A stretch of 64,000 bases of DNA, taken from positions 35,332-99,331 of the forward strand of contig CACZMF010000007.1 of NCBI GenBank assembly GCA_902782225.1. Reading direction: 5' to 3'. The stretch is from an uncultured Bacteroidia bacterium. Its GTDB lineage: Bacteria > Bacteroidota > Bacteroidia > Bacteroidales > UBA932. The notes below the pieces were generated by a model. The model saw only the letters and a list, made by a program, of their open reading frames with translations. It was not told where the DNA came from and searched no databases. Positions 32,725-41,976 of this stretch are shown in pieces. Made by a program: the position numbers and the translations under genes. The number at the start of each line of letters is the position of its first letter. The stretch's first letter is position 1.

Positions 32725-34032
32725 TTATTGTCTTTTTATGCAGGCACCCAGGGCATTGAGGCGGGTGTCTATGTCTTCATAACCACGGTCGATCTGGTCG
32801 ATATTGTCGATGATGGACGTGCCCTTGGCGGACATCGCCGCAAGCAGCATGGCGATACCGGCGCGGATATCGGGCGAGGTCATGCGGCCGCCGCGCAGCT
32901 GCACGCGGTGGTCGTGGCCTATCACCACGGCCCTGTGGGGGTCGCAGAGGATGATCTGCGCGCCCATGTCTATCAGTTTGTCCACGAAGAACAGTCGGCT
33001 CTCGAACATCTTCTGATGGATCAGCACCGAGCCGCGGCACTGCACGGCCGTCACGAGCATCACCGACAGCAGGTCGGGAGTGAGGCCGGGCCAGGGAGCG
33101 TCGGCAAGTGTCATGATGGAGCCGTCGATGAAGGACTCGATCACGTAGCTCTCCTGCGCGGGGATGTAGATGTCGTCGCCGCGCTGCTCGAGGCGTATGC
33201 CCAGGCGCCGGAAGCACTCCGGGATGATGCCTAGCTCGCCGTAGTGGACATTCGTGATGGTCAGTTCGCTCTGGTTGATGGCGGCCATTCCGATGAATGA
33301 ACCCACCTCGATCATATCGGGAAGGACGGTGTGCGAGGCCCCGTGGAGCGAAGGCACGCCGGTCACTGTGAGCAGGTTGGATCCTATGCCCTCGATCTGT
33401 GCGCCCATGGCCACGAGGAGCTTGCAGAGCTGCTGCACGTAGGGCTCGCAGGCGGCGTTGTAGATGGTGGTCCTGCCCCTTGCGAGCGTTGCGGCCATCA
33501 CGATATTGGCCGTGCCGGTCACGGAGGCCTCGTCCAGCAGCATGTAGCTGCCCTGCAGCGGGCCCTCGGAGCTGAGCTTGTAGGCGCGGCGGGAAGTGTC
33601 GTATGAGCAGTCGGCGCCCAGTTTGATGAAGCCGTCGATGTGGGTGTCCACCCTGCGGCGGCCTATCTTGTCGCCGCCCGGCTTCGGGAAGTAGGCGAGA
33701 CCGAAACGGGCGAGCAGCGGGCCCACCACCATCACGGAGCCGCGCAGGCGGGCGCACTTCTCCACGAATTCGGCGCTCGACACGTAGAACTCATTGATAT
33801 GTGCAGCATTGAAGGTATATTCCCCCTTGCTGCGACGCGTCACCCTGACGCCCATCCCTTCGAGAAGCGAGATGAGGTTGCGGATGTCCAGGATGTCGGG
33901 GATATTGGAGATGGTCACGTCTTCCGAGGTCAGCAGCACGGCGCTGATCACCTCGAGAGCCTCGTTCTTCGCCCCCTGCGGAGCGATGCTGCCACTGAGC
34001 CGGTGGCCGCCTTCTACGATGAATGAACCCAT
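32725..34032 (-). CDS. murA: UDP-N-acetylglucosamine 1-carboxyvinyltransferase (Asp at catalytic Cys position)
   Basis: First committed step of peptidoglycan synthesis: enolpyruvyl transfer from PEP to UDP-GlcNAc. 435 aa, with GAKNEALEVISAVLL at the start, the LRGSVMVVGPLLARFG helix and the catalytic loop. In E. coli the loop has PGGCTIG with Cys115, the target of fosfomycin; here it reads PGGDKIG with Asp121. The same replacement in mycobacteria and chlamydia gives natural fosfomycin resistance, so the same is expected here. It is 3 nt downstream of dapA, tying cell-wall UDP-sugar and diaminopimelate supply into one operon. Confidence 0.96.
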   Translation of the reverse strand: MGSFIVEGGHRLSGSIAPQGAKNEALEVISAVLLTSEDVTISNIPDILDIRNLISLLEGMGVRVTRRSKGEYTFNAAHINEFYVSSAEFVEKCARLRGSVMVVGPLLARFGLAYFPKPGGDKIGRRRVDTHIDGFIKLGADCSYDTSRRAYKLSSEGPLQGSYMLLDEASVTGTANIVMAATLARGRTTIYNAACEPYVQQLCKLLVAMGAQIEGIGSNLLTVTGVPSLHGASHTVLPDMIEVGSFIGMAAINQSELTITNVHYGELGIIPECFRRLGIRLEQRGDDIYIPAQESYVIESFIDGSIMTLADAPWPGLTPDLLSVMLVTAVQCRGSVLIHQKMFESRLFFVDKLIDMGAQIILCDPHRAVVIGHDHRVQLRGGRMTSPDIRAGIAMLLAAMSAKGTSIIDNIDQIDRGYEDIDTRLNALGACIKRQ

Positions 34033-34035
34033 ATC

Positions 34036-34917
34036 CTACTTCAGGGCGTCCATGACTTCACGCAGCAGAGCACGTGTACTTTCCACGGCGGGGACCAGAG
34101 GGAGGCGCATCGTATCGGTGCATAGGCCGAGCAGCGAAAGGGCAGCCTTTGCGGGGATGGGATTCGGCTCCACGAAGCAGGCCTTCCAGAGGGGCTTCAG
34201 GGCCTCGTCCAGGGCTTCAGCCTCTTCCCAGCGGCCGTCGATGGCGGCGCGGGTCATGGCCGACACCTTGTCGGGGAACACATTGGAAGCCACGGAGATA
34301 ACTCCCTTGCCCCCGAGCTTCATCATGCGGAGCGTCAGGTCGTCGTCGCCGCTGAGCACAATAAAATCGGCGGGAGCGCCTTCGATGATGGCCTGCGCCT
34401 GCTCGATCTTGCCGGAAGCCTCCTTGATGCCGATGATGCCGGGCACCTCGCGGGCCAGGCGTATGCAGGTCTCGGGAAGCATGTTGGCCCCGGTGCGGCC
34501 GGGCACGTTATAGACTATTATCGGCTTGGTGCTCTCTTCGGCCACAGCCTTGAAATACCGGAACTGGCCTTCCTGGTTGGGCTTGTTGTAGAACGGCACC
34601 ACCACGAGCCAGGCATCCACGGCAGCTCCGTCCAGCATGTTCATCTGGGCAAGCGTACCGGGCACGCTGTTGCTTCCGCATCCGACCAGCAGCGGCCTGC
34701 CGCCGGCGTTGTCGTGGGCAATCTCGAGGAGGGAAACCCTCTCCACGGGATCGAGGGTGGGAGTCTCGCTGGTGGTCGCAAGCGGCACCAGGAAATCGGC
34801 TCCGCCTTCAATCTGGCGGGCAACCAGGGCGGCATAGGCCTCGTAATCGACCTCGCCGTCTTCGAGGAACGGGGTCACAAGGGCCGTTCCGCATCCTTTC
34901 AATTCGGGAATTTTCAT
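34036..34917 (-). CDS. dapA: 4-hydroxy-tetrahydrodipicolinate synthase
   Basis: Condenses pyruvate with aspartate semialdehyde, the entry to diaminopimelate and lysine. 293 aa, an aldolase-type TIM barrel. The Schiff-base Lys is in IIGIKEASGK (about 163), the Tyr in IIVYNVPGRTG (about 135), and the Thr pair in ATTSETPTL, where many homologs have GTTGESATL. The start overlaps the dapB stop as ATGA, so the two are translationally coupled. Length is normal for the family. Confidence 0.96.
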   Translation of the reverse strand: MKIPELKGCGTALVTPFLEDGEVDYEAYAALVARQIEGGADFLVPLATTSETPTLDPVERVSLLEIAHDNAGGRPLLVGCGSNSVPGTLAQMNMLDGAAVDAWLVVVPFYNKPNQEGQFRYFKAVAEESTKPIIVYNVPGRTGANMLPETCIRLAREVPGIIGIKEASGKIEQAQAIIEGAPADFIVLSGDDDLTLRMMKLGGKGVISVASNVFPDKVSAMTRAAIDGRWEEAEALDEALKPLWKACFVEPNPIPAKAALSLLGLCTDTMRLPLVPAVESTRALLREVMDALK

Positions 34918-35579
34918 TTGAGCAGCAATTCTTTAAACGCGTGCACACCAGTCAGGCCTTCGGTCATCGTGGCGGCAACCACCGCCCCTTCGGCAAAGCC
35001 GGCGCGGGAAAACGCTTCGTGGGATATTTTGATCTTGTCGACTTCGGATTTGAGCTTCACCACATGTGTGCCGGGCACCTCTCCCTCGCGGATGGAAGTG
35101 ATGTCGGGCTTAATGCCGAGATGGTCCTCGACGATGCGGGCCATGGTCTTGGCCGTGCCGGAAGGGGCGTCCAGCTTGTGGATGTGGTGCGTCTCCTCGA
35201 TGTGGGGCACGTAGCCGTAGCCCTTCAGGGTGTCGCATACCTTCTCCAAGGCGGCAAATACGGCATTCACGCCAATGGAAAAATTGGAGGAATAGATCAT
35301 CGGGGTGCCGGAGGAGCAGAAAGCCTCCACCACATCGCCCATGATGTCTTCCCAGCCCGTGGTGCCCACCACGGCGGCCTTGAAATGCTCCGCAATCCAC
35401 TTGTAGTTGGCCCTGAAGGCGGCCGGAGTCGTGAAATCTATGCACACGCACTCCCGGGCCACGGCAGGGTCGGTGGCGCAGACGTCCTCGGAGGCCTCGA
35501 CGAGCTCAATGCCCCTGCGGAGCAGGACCTCTTCTATCATGTGGCCCATACGGCCGTATCCGCTGATGATTACTTTCAT
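34914..35579 (-). CDS. dapB: 4-hydroxy-tetrahydrodipicolinate reductase
   Basis: NAD(P)H-dependent second step of the diaminopimelate branch. 221 aa, shorter than the E. coli enzyme (about 270) but usual for Bacteroidota. Nucleotide-binding start MKVIISGYGRMGHMI, active-site HHxxKxDAPSGTA motif visible as ETHHIHKLDAPSGTA, and the GTTGWE segment. The ATG overlaps the thrA stop (ATGA), and its own stop overlaps the dapA start, so thrA-dapB-dapA form a coupled run. Confidence 0.96.
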   Translation of the reverse strand: MKVIISGYGRMGHMIEEVLLRRGIELVEASEDVCATDPAVARECVCIDFTTPAAFRANYKWIAEHFKAAVVGTTGWEDIMGDVVEAFCSSGTPMIYSSNFSIGVNAVFAALEKVCDTLKGYGYVPHIEETHHIHKLDAPSGTAKTMARIVEDHLGIKPDITSIREGEVPGTHVVKLKSEVDKIKISHEAFSRAGFAEGAVVAATMTEGLTGVHAFKELLLK

Positions 35580-37657
35580 TGCAGTATGTTTCTGATTATG
35601 CCGGTCGCAGCAAGGCGGGCGCCTTCTCCGGAGCCCTTGATGACCAGCGGGTAACTTTCCGAACGGTGTATGACGGTCACGTTTTCAGTGCCCGTGATCC
35701 AGTAGAACGGGCTGTCGATGCCCACGAGGCGCATGCGGATATCGGCCTTGAAAGTGCCGTCCGGGTGCTTGACGAGCCGGGCCACGAAACGCTGGCGTAC
35801 GCCTTTGGCATCCAGCTCGTCTTCGCGCCTGACGAAATACGGCTCGTCTTCGTCCAGCATCTTGTAGAAGTCGTCCAGGCTGCCCCTGAAGTACTTGGCG
35901 GCAAGCATAGGCACTATTTCCACGTCCTTCTCCTCCAGCGGCACTCCGGCCTCGCGGGCAAGGATAAGGAGCTTACGGAGGGCGTCGCGGCCGGCCAGGT
36001 CGGTGCGGGGGTCATGCTCCGTGAGCCCGCTCTCCTGCGCCCGGCGGAGGAGAGTGGAGAAGGTCTCCCCGCGGGAGCCGTCGTAGCTCGTGATTATATG
36101 GTTCAGGGTGCAGGACACCACGGCCTCGATCATGGTCACGTCGTCGCCGCAGCCCGCTCCGTCGGAAATGGACTGGAGTATGGGAAGGGCGTTGCCGACG
36201 GTCGTGTCGTAGCGGAAGAAGCATCCGTTCTCGGCGGCGGCAGCCTTGATTGCGGCGTAGTCCACGTAGGGAATCGCCAGCGAACGGCGGTTGGAGGTGA
36301 CTATGTTGATGCCGGCGCCAAGCAGCGGCACGAACTTGCGCCAGATGTCCTTGCTGTTGGTGCAGTCAACGAACACAGAGCGGCTGCGGGCGGTCGCGAG
36401 CACCTTGTCGATAAAGAGGTGGTCGCTGGAAATGTCCATCAGGCGTATCTGCTTGCCGGCGGACGGGAAGATGCCCCCGCAGGCATCCAGGATGGACTTG
36501 AGAGCCTGCCCGACGGCACCTGCGCCGGCCACATAGACCTCCAGCGCGCTGAGGCTCCTCTCCTCGAAGAACTCGCGGTGGATGGCGGCCACTGCGCTCC
36601 TGCCCACGCGGGCACGTACGGTTACGAAGAAGTTGCGTCCCTGCGCCGCCACATCGTAGAGCGGTTTGATGCCGGCCTCGCGCAGGGCGTTGCCGATACG
36701 GCGCACGGTGGCTACCGGGCTGACGGGGCCTTCACCGGTCAGGCACAGGCGGGTGGTGCCGGCAAGGGTGTCGTCCAGCGAGGAGACGCCCTTCCATTCC
36801 GGGATTTCGGACTCCTTGCCGCTGATCACGGTGCCGGGATGCGCCGGGTCGAAGGTGTTGCGTATGTTGATGGCGATGCCCTTTTCCTGCGCGGGTGCGA
36901 CGGCGGGCGCATACAGCACCTTGGCGCCGTTGCTGGCCATTTCGAAGGCCGCTTCATAACTGATTGCAGGTATGCTGCAGGCCGTGGGCACGACCTTGGG
37001 GTTGGCGGTCATGATGCCGGGCACGTCGGTCCAGATCTGCAGGTCGGAGGCGTCCAGGGCGGCGGCAAAGAGCGAGGCGCTGTAGTCGGAGCCGCCGCGG
37101 CCGAGGGTGGTGACGGCGCCCTTACTGTCTTTCGCTATGAAGCCGGGGGCCACGAACACCTGCACGTCCGGAGCCGCTTCGACGGCTTCACGTATGGCGG
37201 CGTAGGTCTTTGCAGTGTCCACGGGGCCGCCCACGGATCCGCTTCCGGGAGCCGTGGTCACGAGTTCGCGGGAGTCCAGCCAGAGGGTCTTTACGCCCTC
37301 GCAGGAAAGCTTCCTTGCGATGATATTGGTGGAGAGCACCTCCCCGAAGGCCTCGATTACGGGAGGGATGCACCGCACGTCCGAGAACACGCTGCGGCAT
37401 TCGGCGATCGCATCGCCCCGCTCCTTGCCGGTGAACAGGCGGTTGATTATCGAAATATGTCTACCTTCGAGGCTTTCGATCAGATGCTCGGGATCCTCGG
37501 ATTTTCCTATCTGCAGCAAAGCGTCGGTGCAGCCGCTGATCGCGGAGCAGACGAGAACCACTTTATCTTTGGAAGAGGCCTCTTCGACAATGTCCAGCAC
37601 CCTGGACATTGCAGTGGCGCTGGCCACCGACGAGCCTCCGAATTTCAGTACAATCAT
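35576..37657 (-). CDS. thrA: Bifunctional aspartokinase / homoserine dehydrogenase
   Basis: Catalyses the first and third steps from aspartate toward threonine, methionine and lysine. 693 aa. The kinase is first (VLKFGGSSVA at the start, GRGGSDYSASLFAAAL near 205), then an ACT-containing regulatory part (about 310-385). Homoserine dehydrogenase is C-terminal (VYVAGAGAVGQAL, then VDCTNSKDIW and a GRDALRKLLILAR motif). It is shorter than E. coli ThrA (820 aa). I use ATG 37657; the upstream frame begins with a TTG. Divergent from murB, with a perfect -7 box between. Confidence 0.95.
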   Translation of the reverse strand: MIVLKFGGSSVASATAMSRVLDIVEEASSKDKVVLVCSAISGCTDALLQIGKSEDPEHLIESLEGRHISIINRLFTGKERGDAIAECRSVFSDVRCIPPVIEAFGEVLSTNIIARKLSCEGVKTLWLDSRELVTTAPGSGSVGGPVDTAKTYAAIREAVEAAPDVQVFVAPGFIAKDSKGAVTTLGRGGSDYSASLFAAALDASDLQIWTDVPGIMTANPKVVPTACSIPAISYEAAFEMASNGAKVLYAPAVAPAQEKGIAINIRNTFDPAHPGTVISGKESEIPEWKGVSSLDDTLAGTTRLCLTGEGPVSPVATVRRIGNALREAGIKPLYDVAAQGRNFFVTVRARVGRSAVAAIHREFFEERSLSALEVYVAGAGAVGQALKSILDACGGIFPSAGKQIRLMDISSDHLFIDKVLATARSRSVFVDCTNSKDIWRKFVPLLGAGINIVTSNRRSLAIPYVDYAAIKAAAAENGCFFRYDTTVGNALPILQSISDGAGCGDDVTMIEAVVSCTLNHIITSYDGSRGETFSTLLRRAQESGLTEHDPRTDLAGRDALRKLLILAREAGVPLEEKDVEIVPMLAAKYFRGSLDDFYKMLDEDEPYFVRREDELDAKGVRQRFVARLVKHPDGTFKADIRMRLVGIDSPFYWITGTENVTVIHRSESYPLVIKGSGEGARLAATGIIRNILQ

Positions 37658-37675
37658 ATATCTTTTACGACTGAA

Positions 37676-37683
37676 CAAATATA
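37676..37683 (-). promoter_or_regulatory. -7 box of the thrA-dap-murA operon
   Basis: Minus-strand TATATTTG, perfect TAnnTTTG, 18 nt before the thrA ATG. It is back-to-back with the murB -7 box at 37695-37702, leaving 11 bp between them. Confidence 0.5.
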
Positions 37684-37694
37684 GCAATTTTTGT

Positions 37695-37702
37695 TATCTT
37701 TG
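37695..37702 (+). promoter_or_regulatory. -7 box of murB
   Basis: TATCTTTG, perfect TAnnTTTG, 7 nt before the murB ATG, so the transcript would be leaderless or nearly so. Confidence 0.55.
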
Positions 37703-37709
37703 CCATAAT

Positions 37710-38711
37710 ATGCGAAAGGAATTGAATTTCGATCTGACGCCGCTCAACACCTTCAGGATGAAGGTCCGGTGCGCCTGCTTTATAGAATACGACAGCGAGG
37801 AGGAGCTCACAAGCCTTGATTTTGAATCACTTCCAAAGCCTCTCAAACACATTGGCGGAGGCTCCAACCTGCTCTTCACCGGCGACTTTCCCGGCACGAT
37901 ACTACACTCCCGGATCAGGCACGTCAAATACGTGGACCTGGGCCTGGACGAAGTGCCCGTGATAGCCGGCTCCGGGGTGGTCTGGGACAAGCTGGTCGAA
38001 GAGCTCTGCGGCCACGGCCTCTGGGGCGCCGAGAACCTTTCGCTGATTCCCGGGGAAGTGGGAGCTGCGGCCGTGCAGAACATCGGGGCCTACGGCGTGG
38101 AATTCAAGGACATAGTGACCGGCGTGGTGTGCTACGACCTCAAGGAGAGGCGCAAATGCAAGTTCACCGCGGCGGAGTGCGCCTACGGCTACCGCGAATC
38201 AATGTTCAAGGAGTTCCCGGGCCGCTACATCATCACCTCGGTGCTCCTGCGCCTCTCCCGCAAGCCCAGGCCGAGACTGTCCTACAAGGGCCTCGAAGGG
38301 GTGGACGCCTCCTCCCCCGCCGCCGTGCGTGAGGCCGTAATCAAGATACGCCGCAGCAAACTGCCCGACCCCGAAGAACTGGGCAGCGCCGGCTCCTTCT
38401 TCAAGAATCCCGTCATCAGCGCCATGGACTTTGCGAAGGTGATCGATGCCGCGCAGGGCGAGGCGGTGCCGCATTTTCTGCTGGAGGGGGGCTTCGTCAA
38501 GGTGCCCGCCGCCTGGCTCATCGACCAGTGCGGCTTCAAGGGCGAGAAGGAAGGCGGAGCGCAGGTCTATGAGAAGCAGCCGCTGGTGATCGTGAACGGG
38601 AGCGGAGAGGCCTCGCCCGCCGACGTGCTGGAGCTCGAGCGCCGCATCATAGCCAGCGTCCACGAGCGTTTCGGAATCACCCTCCATCCCGAAGTCGAAC
38701 ATATAATTTAA
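37710..38711 (+). CDS. murB: UDP-N-acetylenolpyruvoylglucosamine reductase
   Basis: Second step of UDP-MurNAc synthesis, reducing the enolpyruvyl group made by MurA, whose gene lies just across the divergent promoter region. 333 aa flavoprotein of the type I (E. coli-like) class: TPLNTFRMKV near the N-terminus, FAD loop IGGGSNLLF, SLIPGEVGAAAVQNIGAYGVE, the catalytic Ser in GSAGSFFKNP, and a late Glu in LHPEVEHI. The open frame extends upstream to 37215, but this runs through thrA on the other strand; ATG 37710 matches the protein start. Confidence 0.96.
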   Translation: MRKELNFDLTPLNTFRMKVRCACFIEYDSEEELTSLDFESLPKPLKHIGGGSNLLFTGDFPGTILHSRIRHVKYVDLGLDEVPVIAGSGVVWDKLVEELCGHGLWGAENLSLIPGEVGAAAVQNIGAYGVEFKDIVTGVVCYDLKERRKCKFTAAECAYGYRESMFKEFPGRYIITSVLLRLSRKPRPRLSYKGLEGVDASSPAAVREAVIKIRRSKLPDPEELGSAGSFFKNPVISAMDFAKVIDAAQGEAVPHFLLEGGFVKVPAAWLIDQCGFKGEKEGGAQVYEKQPLVIVNGSGEASPADVLELERRIIASVHERFGITLHPEVEHII

Positions 38712-38737
38712 TATTCCGCCGGAAAGTGGTATATTTG
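38707..38737 (+). promoter_or_regulatory. Promoter of cdaA
   Basis: TATATTTG (38730-38737), perfect TAnnTTTG, with TTTA (38707-38710) 19 bp upstream as a near -33. The ATG is 7 nt after the box, again pointing to a leaderless mRNA. It overlaps the murB stop codon. Confidence 0.65.
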
Positions 38738-38744
38738 CAGACTT

Positions 38745-39515
38745 ATGGGCTTCTTGCACTTCACATTCATCGACCTGATCGACATCATCCTGGTGGCGGC
38801 GGTCATCTTCATAATATTCCGTTGGATACGCGGCTCGTCGGCCATGAACATCTTCATAGCCATCATCATCCTCTTCCTGGTGCGCGTGCTCGCTACTGCC
38901 CTGAACATGAGGATGATATCCGCGCTGCTGGGAGCGATACTGGACGTCGGCGCGCTGGCGATAATCATCATCTTCCAGCCTGAAATACGCCGTTTCCTCA
39001 ACAACATAGGGAAGACCGCCGGCAACAACACCCTGGTCAAGCACCTGCTGCGCAACCGCAATGCCGAAAGCATAGACAGTTCGGTCATCTCCGACGTGGT
39101 GTCGGCCGTGGACCAGATGTCCCGGAAGAAGACCGGAGCCCTGATAGTGATACGCCGCAGGGACAACCTCCAGAGCATCATCGCCACCGGCGACAGCATC
39201 GACGCCAAGGTCGGAGAGCGCCTGATAATGAACATCTTCTTCAAGAATTCCCCGCTCCACGACGGAGCGATGATCATAGGCGGCGACCGCATCGTGGCAG
39301 CCCGCTGCACTCTTCCCATCACCGAACGCCTCGACCTTCCGGCCAGCTACGGAATGCGCCACCGCGCCGCCATAGGCATTGCCGAGCAGTGCGACGCCGA
39401 CGTCATCGTGGTGTCCGAGGAGACAGGCCATGTCAGCTTCGTGCGCGGCTCCGAATTGACCCGCATCGAGAATCCCAACACCCTCAAACTTAAACTCCAG
39501 GCAAATGACGAATGA
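38745..39515 (+). CDS. cdaA: Diadenylate cyclase CdaA
   Basis: Membrane-bound enzyme making the second messenger c-di-AMP from two ATP. 256 aa: three membrane helices in the first 90 residues (LIDIILVAAVIFIIF, NIFIAIIILFLVRVLA, LLGAILDVGALAIIIIF), then the DAC domain with LHDGAMIIGG and RHRAAIGIAEQ, the two signature motifs. c-di-AMP governs osmotic balance and cell-wall turnover, which suits its place beside murB. The 3' end overlaps mutS2 by 11 nt. Confidence 0.96.
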   Translation: MGFLHFTFIDLIDIILVAAVIFIIFRWIRGSSAMNIFIAIIILFLVRVLATALNMRMISALLGAILDVGALAIIIIFQPEIRRFLNNIGKTAGNNTLVKHLLRNRNAESIDSSVISDVVSAVDQMSRKKTGALIVIRRRDNLQSIIATGDSIDAKVGERLIMNIFFKNSPLHDGAMIIGGDRIVAARCTLPITERLDLPASYGMRHRAAIGIAEQCDADVIVVSEETGHVSFVRGSELTRIENPNTLKLKLQANDE

Positions 39516-41976
39516 CAGGCTTGAGGCCAAGCTGGGCTTCGACAAGGTGCGGGAAATAATTGCCGGAAAATGCCGGACGGACTACGCCTCCGCACGCGTG
39601 GCCACGGAAAAATTTTCCACTTCCAAAGGCACCATACGCAAGCGCCTGCTCCTGACCGACGAGATGCGCCTGGTGCTCATGTTCGAAGAGAACTTCCCCA
39701 CCACCGGCTACATCGACGGCCTGCCGTTCCTGGAGCCCCTGCGCAAGGAAGGCAGCAGCATAGACGCCCTCGGGCTAGCCAAGCTAAAGACCCTGCTGGA
39801 CACCGTCCGCCGCGTGACCAATTTCTTCGGCAGCATCAAGGACGGCGTGTATCCCAACCTCAAGGCCCTCAGCTCGCCCATAATCATCTTCCCTGAAGTG
39901 CTCAGGCGCATCGAAGGCATACTGGACCGCTACGGCGACATCAAGGACTCCGCCTCCGACGCCCTGTTCGACATACGCAGGCAGCTCCGCGAAAAGGAAA
40001 ACACCGTCTCCAGACGCGCCGGAGCCATACTCCGCCAGGCGCAAGAAGCCGGCATAGTGGACCCGGAGGCCTCGGTGGCGATGCGCGACGGCAAGTACCT
40101 CATCCCGGTGAGCACCGGCTCGAAGCGCAAGATAAGCGGCTTCGTCTATGATGAATCCGCCACCGGAAAGACCACCTACATAGAGCCTGCGGAAATCGTG
40201 GAGCTGGAGAACGAAATCATCGAGCTCCATTTTGCAGAGACCCGGGAAATCGCCCGCATCCTTCGGGAATTCACCGACTTCCTGCGCCCCTACCTCGCCG
40301 AAATAATGGAAAGCGCCCGCTTCCTCGGCGAGCTGGACTTCATCATGGCGAAGGCCCAGACCGCCCTGGATTTCATCGCCGGCATGCCCGTCATTTCATC
40401 GGACGGAAGCGTGAACCTGCGCAAGGCCCGCCACCCGCTGCTCGAAAGGGCGCTCAAACGGGAAGGCAAGGCCATAGTGCCCCTGACGATTACCCTCAAC
40501 CCCGCCAAGCGCCTGCTACTGATATCTGGCCCCAACGCCGGCGGCAAGTCGGTGTGTCTCAAGACGGTGGGCCTGCTGCAGTATATGTTCCAGTGGGGTA
40601 TGCTTATCCCCACGTCAGAGACTTCCGAGCTGCCGGTTTTCGAGCGTATCGACGTGAGCATAGGCGACGACCAGTCGCTGGAAAACGACCTCAGCACCTA
40701 CAGTTCGTTCCTTTCCGACATGCGGGAAATGCTCTCCGGAGCCGACGAACACACGCTCGTGCTGATAGATGAATTCGGGGCCGGCACCGAGCCCGCAGCC
40801 GGCGGAGCCATCGCAGAAGCCATACTTGCAGAAATCGACCGCAGGGGCGTGTGGGGCGTGATCACCACCCACTACACCAACCTGAAGCTCTACGCCTCCG
40901 GCGCCGAGACCCGCGTCATCAACGGGGCGATGCTCTACGATTCTTCGAAGATAGCCCCGATGTTCGCCCTCGAAATCGGCCTTCCCGGCAATTCCTTCGC
41001 CTTCGAGCTGGCCCGCAAGATGCGCCTTCCCGAATCCATCGTGAAGGATGCCGAAGCCAGGGCGGGCGAGGAATTCGTGGGCATAGAGCGCAACCTGCGC
41101 AAGATAGCGCGGGGCCGCCGCCAGATAGACGAGCGCCTGCAGAAGATCAAGCACACCGACAAGGCCCTCGAAGGCCTGACGGAGCGCTACCAGCAGGAAC
41201 TTGAAGACATACGCCGCCAGCGCAAGGACATACTCGACGAGGCCCGCAAGGAGGCCGAGGAGATAGTCAGGGGCGCCGGCGCGCAGGTGGAAAAGACCAT
41301 ACGCGTGATCAAGGAATCGCAGGCCGACAAGGAACAGACCAAGGCCGCACGCTCCGAACTCCAGGGCTTCCTCGGAGCCCTCCAGGAGCATAAATCCCGG
41401 CAGCAGAAGGCCCGCGAAGAATACATAGACCGCAAACTCACCAAACTGGAGAAGCACCGCAAGAAGGAAGAGGCATCCCCGGAAGAGGCCAAGGTCCGCA
41501 CCGAGCCGCTGAAAGTGGGCGAAAAGGTGCGGGTGCGCAGCAATGGCCTCGTGGGCGAAGTGACCCGCGTCAGCGGCAAGAACGTGACCATATCCGTAGG
41601 CAACATCTCCAGCACCATGAAGGCCGACACCCTGGAACGCATATCCTCCAACGAGTTCCGGGAAATCTCCCGCAAGGTGTTCAAGCCCGCAGAGCAGCGC
41701 GTGGACGCCTCCATAACCAAACGCAAACTGAACTTCTCCCCCGAAATCGACATACGCGGAGCCCGCCTTGCCGACGCCCTCGACATAGTGACCCACTTCA
41801 TCGACGATGCCATAATGCTCAGCGTCGGCGAGGTGCGCATCATCCACGGCAAAGGCACGGGAGTGCTCCACGAAGAAATACAGAAATACGTACGGACCAT
41901 CCCCGGCGTGGCCAGAGTCAGCGACGAAGACATACGCACGGGCGGTTCCGGAGTAACCATAGTGACACTGGAATGA
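39505..41976 (+). CDS. mutS2: MutS2 family ATPase / endonuclease
   Basis: Anti-recombination or ribosome-rescue ATPase, 823 aa. N-terminal core, lever and clamp regions come first, then the Walker A GPNAGGKS (about 338) and Walker B VLIDEFGAG. A long charged coiled coil follows (about 510-640, many K/E/R), then a KOW-like segment (VGEKVRVRSNGLVGEV) and a C-terminal Smr domain (IDIRGARLADAL, then IIHGKGTGVL). Smr domains cleave nucleic acid. The start overlaps cdaA and the stop overlaps manC, so the run cdaA-mutS2-manC is tightly coupled. Confidence 0.95.
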   Translation: MTNDRLEAKLGFDKVREIIAGKCRTDYASARVATEKFSTSKGTIRKRLLLTDEMRLVLMFEENFPTTGYIDGLPFLEPLRKEGSSIDALGLAKLKTLLDTVRRVTNFFGSIKDGVYPNLKALSSPIIIFPEVLRRIEGILDRYGDIKDSASDALFDIRRQLREKENTVSRRAGAILRQAQEAGIVDPEASVAMRDGKYLIPVSTGSKRKISGFVYDESATGKTTYIEPAEIVELENEIIELHFAETREIARILREFTDFLRPYLAEIMESARFLGELDFIMAKAQTALDFIAGMPVISSDGSVNLRKARHPLLERALKREGKAIVPLTITLNPAKRLLLISGPNAGGKSVCLKTVGLLQYMFQWGMLIPTSETSELPVFERIDVSIGDDQSLENDLSTYSSFLSDMREMLSGADEHTLVLIDEFGAGTEPAAGGAIAEAILAEIDRRGVWGVITTHYTNLKLYASGAETRVINGAMLYDSSKIAPMFALEIGLPGNSFAFELARKMRLPESIVKDAEARAGEEFVGIERNLRKIARGRRQIDERLQKIKHTDKALEGLTERYQQELEDIRRQRKDILDEARKEAEEIVRGAGAQVEKTIRVIKESQADKEQTKAARSELQGFLGALQEHKSRQQKAREEYIDRKLTKLEKHRKKEEASPEEAKVRTEPLKVGEKVRVRSNGLVGEVTRVSGKNVTISVGNISSTMKADTLERISSNEFREISRKVFKPAEQRVDASITKRKLNFSPEIDIRGARLADALDIVTHFIDDAIMLSVGEVRIIHGKGTGVLHEEIQKYVRTIPGVARVSDEDIRTGGSGVTIVTLE

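Noticed and set aside
35579-37684. 701-aa plus-strand open frame opposite thrA, and similar long frames at 2176-3774, 5272-7305, 10780-12054 and 49835-52120
   Set aside because: Each lies opposite a clearly recognised gene, has no recognisable domain and is rich in His/Ala/Val/Gly, as expected for the antisense of GC-rich coding DNA.
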